Shown: positions 1 through 8,830 of the stretch, piece after piece
How the letters are laid out: each line of letters begins with the position of its first letter
How positions within the stretch are numbered: the stretch's first letter is position 1
Assembly (NCBI RefSeq): GCF_027622875.1
Contig: NZ_JAPZVP010000022.1
Location: 28,068-92,067, forward strand
Length of the DNA: 64,000 nucleotides
DNA from: Glycomyces luteolus
GTDB taxonomy: Bacteria > Actinomycetota > Actinomycetes > Mycobacteriales > Micromonosporaceae
Direction of reading: 5' to 3'
Position numbers and translations under genes: made by a program
Notes under the pieces: generated by a model
The model's input: only the letters and a program-made list of their open reading frames with translations
The model's database searches: none
Told to the model about the DNA's origin: nothing

Positions 1-260
1 GGCGCGTGCCCGGTGACGGCGAGCTGCTCGCATACGGCCACGGGCACGCCCGCGGCGGGCAGGGAGTCGCGGTTGTCGATCTCGTCGACGGCCGCGGCCT
101 CGGCGAGGGATTCGATCTTCCGGACGCTGGTGAGGGCGCCTTCGGCCTCGCGGTGGTCCTCGATACGGCGGAGGTGGTGGTCGACGACGATCGCGGCGTC
201 GGCGTCGCCGCGCCGGACCGCCTTGGCTATCTGCTGCGCGGTGGTTCCCGACCAGCTCAC
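1..260 (-). CDS. Amidase signature family protein, N-terminal part (runs off window)
   Basis: This is the first 86 codons of a gene that continues past the left edge. It starts at GTG 258-260, with AGAAGGA six bases upstream. The visible protein opens VSWSGTTAQQIAKAVRRGD, then has an Ala-rich helix with ESLAEAAAVDEI and the stretch LPAAGVPVAVCEQLAVTG. This is the usual N-terminal layout of amidases (GatA-like hydrolases acting on amides), in which a helical segment precedes the phrase 'LAGVPVAIKDN'. The catalytic Ser-cisSer-Lys triad lies outside the window, so activity cannot be judged. It follows metB on the same strand after 63 bases and is probably co-transcribed. Confidence 0.6.
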   Translation of the reverse strand, partial: MSWSGTTAQQIAKAVRRGDADAAIVVDHHLRRIEDHREAEGALTSVRKIESLAEAAAVDEIDNRDSLPAAGVPVAVCEQLAVTGHA

Positions 261-323
261 TGCACGTCCTTCTTTCTCACGGGGGCTGCGCTTCTCAGGC
301 GGCACAGCGAGGTGCCGGTCCGT

Positions 324-1469
324 CTATCCCAGGGCCTGGCGCAGGTCGGCCAGGAGGTCGTCCGCGTCCTCGATGCCGACGGACAGGCGCACGAGGTCCG
401 CGGGGACCTCGAGGGCGCTGCCTGCGGCGGAGGCGTGGGTCATGCGGCCGGGGTGCTCGATGAGGGATTCGACGCCGCCGAGCGATTCGCCGAGCGTGAA
501 CACCTCGGTACGGGCGCAGAGGTCGACCGCCGCCTGCTCGCCGTCCTTGTGGCGGAAGGAGATCATGCCGCCGTAGCGCTTCATCTGCTTGCCCGCCACG
601 TCGTGTCCGGGGTGGGTGGAGAGGCCGGGGTAGCGGACCTCGGCGACCTTGGCGTGCCCGGCGAGGAACTCGGCGAGGACTTCGGCGTTGTCGCAGTGGC
701 GGTCCATGCGCACCCCGAGGGTCTTGATGCCGCGCAGGGTGAGGAAGGCGTCGAAGGGTCCGGCGACACCGCCCATCGAGTTGTGGTGGAACGCGATGGC
801 GTCGCCGATCTCGCCGTCCTGCACGACGATCGCGCCGCCGACGACGTCGGAGTGGCCGCCGATGTACTTGGTCGTGGAGTGCACGACGAGGTCGGCGCCG
901 AGCGCGAGGGGCTGCTGCAGGTAGGGGCTGGCGAAGGTGTTGTCGACGACGACGAGGGCGCCGCTGCGGTGGGCGAGGTCGGCGAGCTGCTCGATGTCGG
1001 CGATGTTGAGGAGCGGGTTGGTGGGCGTCTCGATCCACACCATCTTGGTGCGTGCGTTCATGGCCGCGGCGACGGCGGCGACGTCGGTGATGGGGGCGGC
1101 GGTGTACTCGACGCCCCAGCGGGTCGCGACCTTGTCGAAGAGGCGGAACGTGCCGCCGTAGGCGTCGTCGGGGATGACGACGTGGTCGCCGGGGGCGAGG
1201 AGGGCCCTCAGGATGGTGTCCTCGGCGGCGAGGCCGGACGCGAACGCGAAGCCGCGGGTGCCGCCTTCGATCGACGCGAGGCAGGTCTCGAGGGCGGTGC
1301 GGGTCGGGTTGCCCGATCGGGAGTACTCGTAGCCGCCGCGGAGTCCGCCGACGCCGTCCTGCTTGTAAGTGGAGGTGGCGTAGATGGGCGGGACGACCGC
1401 GCCGGTGAGCGGGTCGGGCTCCTGCCCGGCGTGGATGGCTCGTGTGGAAAACCCGTGACCCTCATGCAT
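324..1469 (-). CDS. metB: Cystathionine gamma-synthase (Cys/Met metabolism PLP enzyme)
   Basis: The 381-aa enzyme is predicted to join O-acyl-homoserine and cysteine into cystathionine, a cytosolic PLP reaction in methionine synthesis. Seen in the sequence: the N-terminal STRAIHAGQEPDP signature, the YEYSRSGNPT substrate loop near residue 50, the DDAYGGTFRL loop near 101, VDNTFASP near 175, and the PLP lysine in HSTTKYIGGHSD (K201). It resembles mycobacterial MetB along its whole length. The start is fixed by a TAGCGT -10 box six bases before ATG. Gamma-lyase or O-acylhomoserine sulfhydrylase activity cannot be excluded, because these PLP enzymes share motifs. A cystathionine beta-synthase gene lies 22 kb away, so both transsulfuration directions may be possible. 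Confidence 0.93.
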   Translation of the reverse strand: MHEGHGFSTRAIHAGQEPDPLTGAVVPPIYATSTYKQDGVGGLRGGYEYSRSGNPTRTALETCLASIEGGTRGFAFASGLAAEDTILRALLAPGDHVVIPDDAYGGTFRLFDKVATRWGVEYTAAPITDVAAVAAAMNARTKMVWIETPTNPLLNIADIEQLADLAHRSGALVVVDNTFASPYLQQPLALGADLVVHSTTKYIGGHSDVVGGAIVVQDGEIGDAIAFHHNSMGGVAGPFDAFLTLRGIKTLGVRMDRHCDNAEVLAEFLAGHAKVAEVRYPGLSTHPGHDVAGKQMKRYGGMISFRHKDGEQAAVDLCARTEVFTLGESLGGVESLIEHPGRMTHASAAGSALEVPADLVRLSVGIEDADDLLADLRQALG

Positions 1470-1475
1470 GTCCCT

Positions 1476-1481
1476 ACGCTA
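1476..1481 (-). promoter_or_regulatory. Leaderless -10 box of metB
   Basis: On the minus strand TAGCGT is followed by the six bases AGGGAC and then the ATG of metB. Transcription would begin at the start codon, leaving no room for a leader riboswitch. Confidence 0.6.
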
Positions 1482-1561
1482 ACCGACGCGAGTACCACTG
1501 CCTATGGATAGGCACGCTATCGTGCAGACAACACTTTCCCACTTCAGTTAAGGGGCGCCTC

Positions 1562-1825
1562 ATGGGCTTCGACGAAGTACACAAGATGGACATCACCGGT
1601 GACGGCGTCGACGAGACGGTCGGCGTGCGCCGCAACGAGGACGGCTCGGTCGAGTACCACGTGGACATCGACGGCGACGGCACCGCGGACATGAAGGCCG
1701 TGGACTCCGACGGCGACGGCGTCATCGACCACGTGCTGCTGGACCACGACGGCGACGGCAAGTACGACGCGGCCGTGGTGGACGCGGACGGCGACGGCCA
1801 GATGGACGCCCTCGCCGAGAAGTAG
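1562..1825 (+). CDS. Small acidic protein with EF-hand-like calcium-loop repeats
   Basis: An 87-aa protein made almost entirely of five consecutive Asp-rich loops: DITGDGVDE, DIDGDGTAD, DSDGDGVID, DHDGDGKYD and DADGDGQMD. The loops recur about every 13-20 residues and match the DxDGDGxxD calcium-coordinating pattern of EF-hand and dockerin loops. No signal peptide or membrane segment is visible, so it is probably cytoplasmic. The start is the ATG after AAGGGGCGCCTC. It is divergent from metB. The exact function is unknown; calcium binding is inferred only from the loop pattern. Confidence 0.75.
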   Translation: MGFDEVHKMDITGDGVDETVGVRRNEDGSVEYHVDIDGDGTADMKAVDSDGDGVIDHVLLDHDGDGKYDAAVVDADGDGQMDALAEK

Positions 1826-1876
1826 GGCCCCGCTCCCCTCGGCAGGTTCGCACTCCGCAAGGCCCGTCAGACTTCG

Positions 1877-1917
1877 CGCCGCGGGCGCCCCCGGTTCGAC
1901 CGGGAGCGCCCGCGGCG
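1877..1917. terminator. GC-rich hairpin between convergent genes
   Basis: Perfect 12-bp arms CGCCGCGGGCGC and GCGCCCGCGGCG enclose an inner CCCGGT/ACCGGG stem. The hairpin lies between the ends of the calcium-loop gene and the VOC gene. There is no U-run, which is usual in high-GC actinomycetes. Confidence 0.6.
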
Positions 1918-1921
1918 TCGC

Positions 1922-2311
1922 TCAGTCCTCGCCGCGTTCGGCTTTGGAGCGCTCGACGCAGAACTCGTTGCCCTCAGGGTCGGCCAGGGTCACCCAGCCG
2001 GTGCCGTCGTCCTTGCGGTGGTCGCCGACGAGGGTCGCGCCGATGCCGAGCAGGCGTTCGACCTCCTCATCGCGGGTGGTGTCGGGCACGAGGTCGAGGT
2101 GGACGCGGTTCTTGATCCGCTTGGCCCCGTCGGGCACGTTGACGAACAGCAGTCCGGGGTGGCCGCCGTCAGGGCCGATGAAGTTCTCCTCGTGGTCGGG
2201 GAGGTTCGGGTCGTCGGGGTCCTCGGTGTAGCCGGTGACCTTAGTCCAGAACAGCGAGAGTGCGTACGCGTCCTGGCAGTCGAAGGTGATCTTGCCGATG
2301 TCTGCAACCAT
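1922..2311 (-). CDS. VOC (glyoxalase-like) superfamily protein
   Basis: A 129-aa single-domain protein beginning MVADIGKITFDCQDAYALSL, with FWTKVTGY, the HLDLVPDTTRDEEVERLLGIGA segment and WVTLADPEGNEFCV at the end. This is the beta-alpha-beta-beta-beta layout of the vicinal-oxygen-chelate fold, used by glyoxalases, dioxygenases and resistance proteins. The substrate cannot be told. Of two in-frame ATGs the second (2309-2311) is chosen, because TAGCGT lies exactly six bases before it on the minus strand. It is divergently arranged with msrA across about 65 bases. Confidence 0.8.
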   Translation of the reverse strand: MVADIGKITFDCQDAYALSLFWTKVTGYTEDPDDPNLPDHEENFIGPDGGHPGLLFVNVPDGAKRIKNRVHLDLVPDTTRDEEVERLLGIGATLVGDHRKDDGTGWVTLADPEGNEFCVERSKAERGED

Positions 2312-2317
2312 GCGCAT

Positions 2318-2323
2318 ACGCTA
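2318..2323 (-). promoter_or_regulatory. Leaderless -10 box of the VOC gene
   Basis: TAGCGT is separated by six bases from the second ATG, which selects that start over the ATG two codons upstream. Confidence 0.55.
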
Positions 2324-2376
2324 ACGTCCCGTGTCCAAGGCTGGCGATCGTTATTCGCGCGTGACAGACTTGCCGC

Positions 2377-2979
2377 ATGAGCACCACTCACCCGATCCTG
2401 CAGCACCCCATCGAAGGCTCGCCCGGCCCGGGCGCTGAGACCGCCTATTTCGGGATGGGCTGCTTCTGGGGTGCCGAACGCCTGTTCTGGCGCGTCCCCG
2501 GGGTGTGGACGACCTCCGTGGGCTACATGGGCGGCAACACCGAGACGCCCTCCTACGAGGAGGTCTGCACCGGTCTGACCGGTCACGCCGAGGTCGTGAA
2601 GGTCGTCTGGGAGCCGGGCGCGGTCGCCTACGAGCAGCTGCTCAAGGTCTTCTGGGAGAACCACGACCCGACGCAGGGCATGCGGCAGGGCAACGACGTC
2701 GGCACCCAGTACCGGTCGGTCCTGTTCACCACCACCTCCGAGCAGCAGGCCGCCGCCGAGGCGAGCAAGGAGGTGTTCGAGCCGATCGTCCGCGCCGCCG
2801 GGCTCGGCCCGATCACGACCGCGATCGTCCCCGCCGGCGCTTACTGGCTCGCCGAGGGCTACCACCAGCAGTACCTGCACCACAACCCGAACGGGTACTG
2901 CAACCACGGCCCCACCGGCCTCTCCTGCCCCGTCGGTATCGTCCCGGCGCAGGTGCACGTGCGGCCGCCCAGCGACTGA
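2377..2979 (+). CDS. msrA: Peptide-methionine (S)-S-oxide reductase MsrA
   Basis: A 200-aa cytosolic repair enzyme that reduces methionine-S-sulfoxide in proteins. The GMGCFWGAE motif carries the catalytic cysteine at residue 29. DPTQGMRQGNDVGTQYRS, the GYHQQYL segment and two resolving-type cysteines near the C-terminus (about 175 and 184, in GYCNHGPTGLSC) are all present. Length and motifs match the actinobacterial type. No Shine-Dalgarno sequence is evident before ATG, so it may be leaderless like many neighbours. msrB is not in the window. Confidence 0.95.
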   Translation: MSTTHPILQHPIEGSPGPGAETAYFGMGCFWGAERLFWRVPGVWTTSVGYMGGNTETPSYEEVCTGLTGHAEVVKVVWEPGAVAYEQLLKVFWENHDPTQGMRQGNDVGTQYRSVLFTTTSEQQAAAEASKEVFEPIVRAAGLGPITTAIVPAGAYWLAEGYHQQYLHHNPNGYCNHGPTGLSCPVGIVPAQVHVRPPSD

Positions 2980-3145
2980 GCCTGGATCGCGGCGGAGCAG
3001 CTGGTCGGGTCGGGCGTGTCAGAGCCGCCGGTGAACGCCCCAGGGGTCATCCTCACTACATGCGCAACGCAGCCTGTAGTCGACCGGTTCGATCGCCGAA
3101 CTCGTGATTCGTCGAACCACTCGGCACCGCGAGGAGACCCGAACC

Positions 3146-5242
3146 ATGGCACGCGGAGCACCGCGACCCCGCCGACGCCTGCGCTGGCTGCTGCCCGCAC
3201 TCCTGGCCCTGGCCTGGCTCACCCTCGGTGCGTTCGCGGGCCCGTCGGCCGGGAAACTCAGCGAGGTCGCCTCGAACGACGGCTCCGCCTTCCTGCCGTC
3301 CACAGTCGAGTCCACCGAGGTCAACGAGATGCGGGCCGCATTCGACGACACCCGCGCGACCCCCGCGATCATCGTCGCCGAGCGGCGCGGCGGCCTCACC
3401 GCCGCCGACCGGGCCTACCTTGAGACTGCGAACGCCTCCCTGACCGAACTCGAACACCTCGCCGTGCCGCCGATCCCGCCGCGGCTCTCCGCCGAGACCC
3501 CGCCCGAAGCCGCGCAGCTCGTCGTCCTCATCGACGCCGCGGCGGAGGAATCCGAAGCGGTCGCCGCGATCCGCGCCGTCCTTGAGGACGACCGCCCCGC
3601 CGGCCTGGACGTGCTCCTCACCGGCCAGGCCGCGCTCGGCGCCGACCTCGGCGAAGCCTTCAGCGGCGTCGACGGCCTGCTCCTGCTCGTGGCCGCCGCC
3701 GTCGTCGCGGTCATCCTCGTCCTCGTCTACCGGTCCCCGCTGCTGCCGCTGCTGGTGCTCCTCTCGTGCGGGTTCGCGCTCGCCGCCGCCAGCGCCGTCG
3801 TCTACGCCCTCGCCGACGCGGGCGCGATCGACCTCAACGGCCAGAGCCAGGGCATCCTGTTCATCCTCGTGTTCGGTGCGGCCACCGACTACGCGCTGCT
3901 GCTCGTGGCGAGGTTCCGTGAAGAGCTCGACGCCGGAGACGACCGCTTCACCGCCGTCCGCAAGGCCCTGCGCGCCACGATCGAGCCGATCGCCGCGTCG
4001 GCCGGGACCGTGATCCTCGGCGTGCTGTGCCTGCTGTTCAGCCGGCTCGAATCGAACCGGGGCCTGGGGCCGGTGGCGGCCATCGGCATCGCCGCGGCGT
4101 TCCTGGCCGCGGTGACGTTCCTCCCGGCGGTGCTCGCGCTGCTGGGGCGGGCGGCGTTCTGGCCGCGCCGCGTGCCCGGGAGGGGCAGGCGCCGCTCCCG
4201 GCTGTGGTCCGCGGCCGCCGGGCTCGTGGCCCGCCGCCCGCGGGCCGTCTGGGTGACCACGACCACGGGCCTGCTTGTGGCCGCCGCCTTCATGTTGCAG
4301 CTCAAGGCGGACGGCACCGCGCAGACCGACGTATTCCTCACCGGGGTCGACTCCGTCGCGGGCCAGGAGGTGCTGGCGGATCACTTCCCGGCCGGTTCCG
4401 GTGCGCCCGCGGTGGTCGTCGCGGACGCCGACGCCCTGGAGGAGGTCCTGGCGGCGGCCGAAGTGGAGGGCGTCGCCGCGGCGGCCCCGAAGACCGACGC
4501 GTCGGGGGTCGTGCTCGAAGCCGACGGACTCGTGCTGATCGAGGCGGTCCTGGAGGACGCGCCCGACAGCGACGCCGCGATGGACACTGTGGAACGTCTG
4601 CGTGACTCGGTGCACGCCGTGGACGGCGCCGATGCGAAGGTCGGCGGCCCCACTGCGATCCAGCTCGACACGCTGGCGACCTCCGAAAGGGACCGGGCCG
4701 TCATCATCCCGATCGTGCTCGCGGTCATCCTGGCGGTGCTCATGCTGCTGCTGCGGTCGATCCTGGCGCCGCTGCTGCTCACCGCCACCGTCGTGCTGTC
4801 GTTCGGTGCCACGATGGGCGTCTCGGCGCTGGTCTTCAACCACCTCTTCGGCTTCCCGGGCGCCGACCCCACCGTGGTCCTGTTCGGCTTCGTGTTCCTG
4901 GTGGCCTTGGGGATCGACTACAACATCTTCCTCATGACGCGGGTCCGCGAGGAGTCGGCGCGGCTCGGCACGCGCGCCGGGACGCTGCGGGGCCTGGTCG
5001 CCACGGGCGGGGTCATCACATCGGCCGGGGTGGTGCTCGCGGCCACGTTCGCGGCGCTCGCCGTCCTGCCGATCCTGTTCCTCGCGCAGATCGCGTTCGT
5101 CGTCGCCTTCGGGGTCCTCCTCGACACGGTGATCGTCCGCTCGCTCCTCGTCCCCGCGCTCACGTTCGACGCCGGGCGGGCCGTCTGGTGGCCCTCGCGC
5201 CTGGCCAGGGTAAGGCCCCTCAGCCGGAAAGTAAGGGACTGA
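3146..5242 (+). CDS. MMPL/RND-superfamily transporter
   Basis: A 698-aa polytopic membrane protein. After a basic N-terminus (RPRRRLRWLLPALLALAW) comes TM1, then a large extracytoplasmic domain to about residue 170. A bundle of five TMs follows, then a second extracytoplasmic domain (about 385-510) and five more TMs. Each bundle carries the expected proton-relay-like Asp-Tyr pair (GAATDYALLL and LGIDYNIFLM). This is the architecture of MMPL lipid or small-molecule exporters. The start is ATG 3146, preceded by GAGGAG; an upstream in-frame ATG at 3104 has no ribosome site. The cargo is unknown. It stands alone, with no adjacent lipid synthesis genes. Confidence 0.88.
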   Translation: MARGAPRPRRRLRWLLPALLALAWLTLGAFAGPSAGKLSEVASNDGSAFLPSTVESTEVNEMRAAFDDTRATPAIIVAERRGGLTAADRAYLETANASLTELEHLAVPPIPPRLSAETPPEAAQLVVLIDAAAEESEAVAAIRAVLEDDRPAGLDVLLTGQAALGADLGEAFSGVDGLLLLVAAAVVAVILVLVYRSPLLPLLVLLSCGFALAAASAVVYALADAGAIDLNGQSQGILFILVFGAATDYALLLVARFREELDAGDDRFTAVRKALRATIEPIAASAGTVILGVLCLLFSRLESNRGLGPVAAIGIAAAFLAAVTFLPAVLALLGRAAFWPRRVPGRGRRRSRLWSAAAGLVARRPRAVWVTTTTGLLVAAAFMLQLKADGTAQTDVFLTGVDSVAGQEVLADHFPAGSGAPAVVVADADALEEVLAAAEVEGVAAAAPKTDASGVVLEADGLVLIEAVLEDAPDSDAAMDTVERLRDSVHAVDGADAKVGGPTAIQLDTLATSERDRAVIIPIVLAVILAVLMLLLRSILAPLLLTATVVLSFGATMGVSALVFNHLFGFPGADPTVVLFGFVFLVALGIDYNIFLMTRVREESARLGTRAGTLRGLVATGGVITSAGVVLAATFAALAVLPILFLAQIAFVVAFGVLLDTVIVRSLLVPALTFDAGRAVWWPSRLARVRPLSRKVRD

Positions 5243-5327
5243 GGCGCAGTCGCACCCGAAACTGAGGCGGGTAAGGCCCCACCCGACGCGGACGCCTGAT
5301 GCCCCCTGCCCGGCCTCAGCCGGAGCA

Positions 5328-5364
5328 TTGGTGTCAGGCCGGAAAATCCGGCCATCGACACCAA
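5328..5364 (+). promoter_or_regulatory. Nested hairpin in the leader of the 79-aa gene
   Basis: The outer arms TTGGTGTC/GACACCAA enclose an inner stem GGCCGG-AAAAT-CCGGCC. The last bases of the outer arm run into the ribosome-binding site AAAGGAAG that serves the ATG at 5376. The hairpin could be a terminator of the transporter gene or a structured leader controlling the next gene. Confidence 0.45.
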
Positions 5365-5375
5365 AGGAAGTTCAC

Positions 5376-5615
5376 ATGAACGACTTCGAGCTCAACTACC
5401 TCCACTTCGCCCGCTCCGAGGAGCTCATCAAGCAGGCCGAGAACGAACGCCAGGCCCGCGCGCTCGTCAGGGCCGCCAAGGCCACCCGCCGCGGCGGCGC
5501 GAACGTCCGCCACGCGGGCCTCGCCTCCCGCGTCGCCAAGGCCTTCGGCCGCGGCGAGCAGTCCGGCAAGCCCGCCGGCGGACAGCGCGCCGACCATGCC
5601 CATCCGGCGAAATGA
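5376..5615 (+). CDS. Small basic protein, unknown
   Basis: A 79-aa protein with a clear AAAGGAAG ribosome site and ATG start. It opens MNDFELNYLHFARSEELIKQ, an amphipathic helix, followed by an Arg/Ala-rich basic helix (RQARALVRAAKATRRGG) and a flexible Gly/Lys tail. It has no membrane segment. No family is recognised. The basic helix could bind nucleic acid or membrane, but that is inference. It lies between the MMPL transporter and the large LuxR regulator, all on the plus strand. Confidence 0.65.
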   Translation: MNDFELNYLHFARSEELIKQAENERQARALVRAAKATRRGGANVRHAGLASRVAKAFGRGEQSGKPAGGQRADHAHPAK

Positions 5616-5642
5616 CAGGCGCGGAACGTCATAGGCCCGTGT

Positions 5643-5648
5643 CATGAT
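5643..5648 (+). promoter_or_regulatory. Probable leaderless -10 box of the LuxR gene
   Basis: CATGAT lies seven bases before ATG 5656. It is a weak match because C replaces T at position 1. It favours this ATG over the one at 5644, which overlaps the box. Confidence 0.35.
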
Positions 5649-5655
5649 TGCTGAC

Positions 5656-8600
5656 ATGCCGCGCCTGGGTTCCGACCTCCCCCTGTTCGCCCGCGACGCC
5701 GAACTCGCCACACTCCGTGAGACGCTCGACGCCGCCCGCGGCGGGCGCCCCGCGACAGTGCTCGTCTCCGGCGACGCGGGGGTCGGCAAGACCCGGCTCC
5801 TCCACGAATTCAACGACAACGCCGGTGACGGTGTCCTCACCGTCACCGGCCACTGCCTCGACACCGCCGACTCCGCCCTCCCCTACCTCCCCTTCGCCGA
5901 GATCGTCGGCGCCCTCGCCCGCGACAACCCCGACCTCGCCGCGAACCACCCCGGCCTCAGCCCCCTCCTCCCCGGCCACCCCACCCCCGCCGAAGGCGAC
6001 CTCGGCCGCCTCGGCCTCTTCGAGGCCTTCCACGCGGCCCTCGCCGACCTCTCCGCCGCGCAGCCGCTCGTCCTCACCCTCGAAGACCTCCACTGGGCCG
6101 ACCGCTCCAGCCGCGACCTCCTCGCGTTCCTCACCTCCCGCCTCACCGGCCAGCGCGTCCTCATCCTCGGCACCTACCGCGCCGACGCCGTCCACCGCGC
6201 CCACCCGCTCCGCCCCCTCCTCGCCGAGCTCGTCCGCCTCCCCGCCGTGCAGCGCCTCCACCTCGACCCCTTCGACGCCCAGCACGCCGCCGACTTCGTG
6301 CGCGAACTCAACACCGGGCTCGACGAGGCGACCGTCGCCAAGATCGCCGCCGCCTCCGAAGGCAACGCGTTCCTCGCCGAAGAACTCGCCGCCGCCGAGA
6401 CGCACACCGTCACCTTCGAACTCGCCGAAGTCCTCCTCGCCCGCCTCGAACGCCTCCCCGAATCGGCCAAGCAGGTCGTGCAGCTCGCCTCCGTCATGGG
6501 CCGCCGCTTCACCTACCAGCGCCTCAACGCCGCCGCCTGGTCGATGCTCGACGAGAACGGCCTGCGCCACGAACGCGAACTCGACCAGGCCCTGCGCGCC
6601 GCGATCTCGCACGGCATCATCGTCCAGAAGAGCGCGGACACGTACGCGTTCCGCCACGCCCTACTCGGCGAGGCCGTATACACCGATCTCCTTCCGGGCG
6701 AACGCATCCGCTACCACCAGAAGATCGCCGAATCCCTCGCCGACGACAACGGCAAGGGCGCCGAGGCCGAACTCGCCCACCACGCCCACGAATCCGGCGA
6801 CCTCCCCTGCGCCCTCTCCGCGTCCGTGCGCGCCGCCGACGAGGCCGTCGAACTCGCCGCCCCCGCCGAGGCCCTGCTCCACCTCGAGCGGGCCCTCACC
6901 CTGTTCGGGAAGGTCCCCGCCGAGAAGCGACCCGACGGCCTCACCGAACTGCGCCTCACCGTCCGCGCCGCCTCCAACGCCGAGGCATCCGGCGAGATCA
7001 AACGCGCCCAGTCGTACTCGGCCGCCGCAGTGCGCCTCGCCGACGCCTCCGGCGACCGGCTCCAAGGCGCCTACACCCGCCGCAAATACGCCAAACACCT
7101 CCTCTCCATCGAAGGAGGCGAGCAGGAGGCCCACCGGGTCGCCTGGGAGGCATGGCAACTGGTCAAAGACGACGAGCCGCACACCATCAAGGCCTGGGCC
7201 CAGGCCGTGGTCGCGCGGACCATCTACCACAGCCGCAAGTACGACGAGGCCGCCGAATGGTGCGCCCGCGCCATCGCCACCGCCGACGCTGTCGCCGCGG
7301 CGGGCACCGCCGACGAACACGACGGGCACCTCGCCGCCAAGGCCGACGCGATCCTCACGCACAGCATCGGCGCGTTCCGCCGCGGCGGGCAGACCCTCGA
7401 AGAGACCGTCACCCGCAACGACGAGGCCCGCGCGCTCGTGCGCGGCAAGGGCTGGCACGAGGTCGAACTGCGCGCGCACTTCAACAACGGCCTCGTCATG
7501 GTCGAGGCCGCCCGCATAGCCGAAGCCCTCACCCACTTCAACCGCGGCATGGACCTGGCCCGCAGCACCGGCGACAAGTGGAGCGGCTACGGCCTCGAAA
7601 CCGCGGTGCGCCAAGTCATCTCCAACTACATGATCGGCCGCTGGGACGAGGTCGACGCGAACGGCGAGATGGCCTCCAGCGTCCTGCCCGGCGTCGTGCT
7701 CACCCGCCTCGCCGCCGCCGTGCTCCTCGTCGACGTCGCTCGCGGCCGCTTCGACGCCGCCGACCGGCGCCTCGACTACCTCGCGGACCGCTGGCAGCTC
7801 GACGGGCAGGTGCTCGCGCTGGCCTCGCTGTGCGGCGTCGAACTCGACCGCTGGCGCGGCCGCCCCGAGGACGCGCTGCGCCGCGCGGAGCGCGCCACCG
7901 AGCGGATGACCCGTATGCGCGGCTACTACCTCGCGGGCGTCTCGGTCTGCGCCGCCGGTGTCGGGGCCGCCGCCGACCTCGCTCAGCGGCTGCGCCGCGA
8001 AGGCGACGCGACCGGGGCGAAGGACGCTGTCTCGGCGGGGGAGCGCCTGGCCGAGCGGGCCCGGTTCTTCAACGAGCACGGCCGTCCGCTCTCCGGCACG
8101 CTCGGCCCGGAGGGCATTGCGTGGATCGCCCAGCTCGACGCCGAGGAGTCCCGTTTTAACAGTGACGGCGACCCGGACCTGTGGCGCACGGCGGCCGCGG
8201 CCTTCGACTACCGCAACGCCGGCACCGGATCGGTTGCGGTGCCGCTGGAGCGCCCCTCGAGCGCGCTCGACTTCGGCGTGAACCTCGACGAGCAGGCGCG
8301 GCTGGAGCTCGCGCTGCGCGACCCGGTCGCCTCCGAGGCCTTGGCGCTGTTCGAGGCCGGAGCCGATGGCGCTGCACTCGAGGACCGGACCTGGGCCGAG
8401 CCGTACCGGCAGGCCCTCGCGCTGTGGCGGCTCGCGGAGGCGCTGCTGGCAGCGCCGGGAGCCGAGTCGCGCACGGAAGCGGTCGCGGTGCTCACCGAGG
8501 CGAAGGCGACCGCGTTGCGGTTGGGGGCGACCCCGCTGGCGCAGGAGCTGTGCGCGCTCGCGGAGCGGGCGGGCCTTGATGCGGCGGTGCCGACGACGTC

Positions 8601-8799
8601 GCCGCTGACGCCGCGGGAGCTTGCGGTGCTGCGGCAGGTGGCGCGCGGGCTGACGAACAAGCAGATCGGCGCGGAGCTGTACATCTCCGAGAAGACGGTG
8701 AGCGTGCACCTCTCGCGGGCGATGGCGAAGCTCGGTGTCGCGGGCCGCGCCGCGGCGGTGAACACGGCGCACCTGCGCGGCTACCTCACCGAGGCCTGA
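5656..8799 (+). CDS. Large ATP-binding LuxR-family (LAL/MalT-type) transcription regulator
   Basis: A 1047-aa regulator. An N-terminal STAND/AAA-type ATPase has Walker A SGDAGVGKTR near residue 40 and the Walker-B-like LVLTLEDLHWAD near 140. A long Ala-rich helical-repeat region (TPR-like) spans about 350-960. The C-terminal LuxR helix-turn-helix reads LTPRELAVLRQVARGLTN, then ISEKTVSVHLSRAMAKLG. Such LAL proteins couple ATP and inducer binding to activation of pathway genes. The target is unknown and the gene is not beside an obvious biosynthetic cluster. Confidence 0.92.
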   Translation: MPRLGSDLPLFARDAELATLRETLDAARGGRPATVLVSGDAGVGKTRLLHEFNDNAGDGVLTVTGHCLDTADSALPYLPFAEIVGALARDNPDLAANHPGLSPLLPGHPTPAEGDLGRLGLFEAFHAALADLSAAQPLVLTLEDLHWADRSSRDLLAFLTSRLTGQRVLILGTYRADAVHRAHPLRPLLAELVRLPAVQRLHLDPFDAQHAADFVRELNTGLDEATVAKIAAASEGNAFLAEELAAAETHTVTFELAEVLLARLERLPESAKQVVQLASVMGRRFTYQRLNAAAWSMLDENGLRHERELDQALRAAISHGIIVQKSADTYAFRHALLGEAVYTDLLPGERIRYHQKIAESLADDNGKGAEAELAHHAHESGDLPCALSASVRAADEAVELAAPAEALLHLERALTLFGKVPAEKRPDGLTELRLTVRAASNAEASGEIKRAQSYSAAAVRLADASGDRLQGAYTRRKYAKHLLSIEGGEQEAHRVAWEAWQLVKDDEPHTIKAWAQAVVARTIYHSRKYDEAAEWCARAIATADAVAAAGTADEHDGHLAAKADAILTHSIGAFRRGGQTLEETVTRNDEARALVRGKGWHEVELRAHFNNGLVMVEAARIAEALTHFNRGMDLARSTGDKWSGYGLETAVRQVISNYMIGRWDEVDANGEMASSVLPGVVLTRLAAAVLLVDVARGRFDAADRRLDYLADRWQLDGQVLALASLCGVELDRWRGRPEDALRRAERATERMTRMRGYYLAGVSVCAAGVGAAADLAQRLRREGDATGAKDAVSAGERLAERARFFNEHGRPLSGTLGPEGIAWIAQLDAEESRFNSDGDPDLWRTAAAAFDYRNAGTGSVAVPLERPSSALDFGVNLDEQARLELALRDPVASEALALFEAGADGAALEDRTWAEPYRQALALWRLAEALLAAPGAESRTEAVAVLTEAKATALRLGATPLAQELCALAERAGLDAAVPTTSPLTPRELAVLRQVARGLTNKQIGAELYISEKTVSVHLSRAMAKLGVAGRAAAVNTAHLRGYLTEA

Positions 8800-8830
8800 C
8801 CGCGCGGGGCCCGCTCGGGCCGTGATCCTC

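Noticed and set aside
6..1511. 501-codon open frame on the plus strand opposite metB
   Set aside because: It is the complement of metB codons; its composition (Gly/Val/Asp-rich) is the usual shadow of a GC-rich gene.
1470..1561. SAM riboswitch before metB
   Set aside because: The -10 box lies six bases before the start codon, so there is no leader RNA.
3104..3145. Upstream start for the MMPL transporter
   Set aside because: No ribosome site there, whereas GAGGAG precedes ATG 3146.
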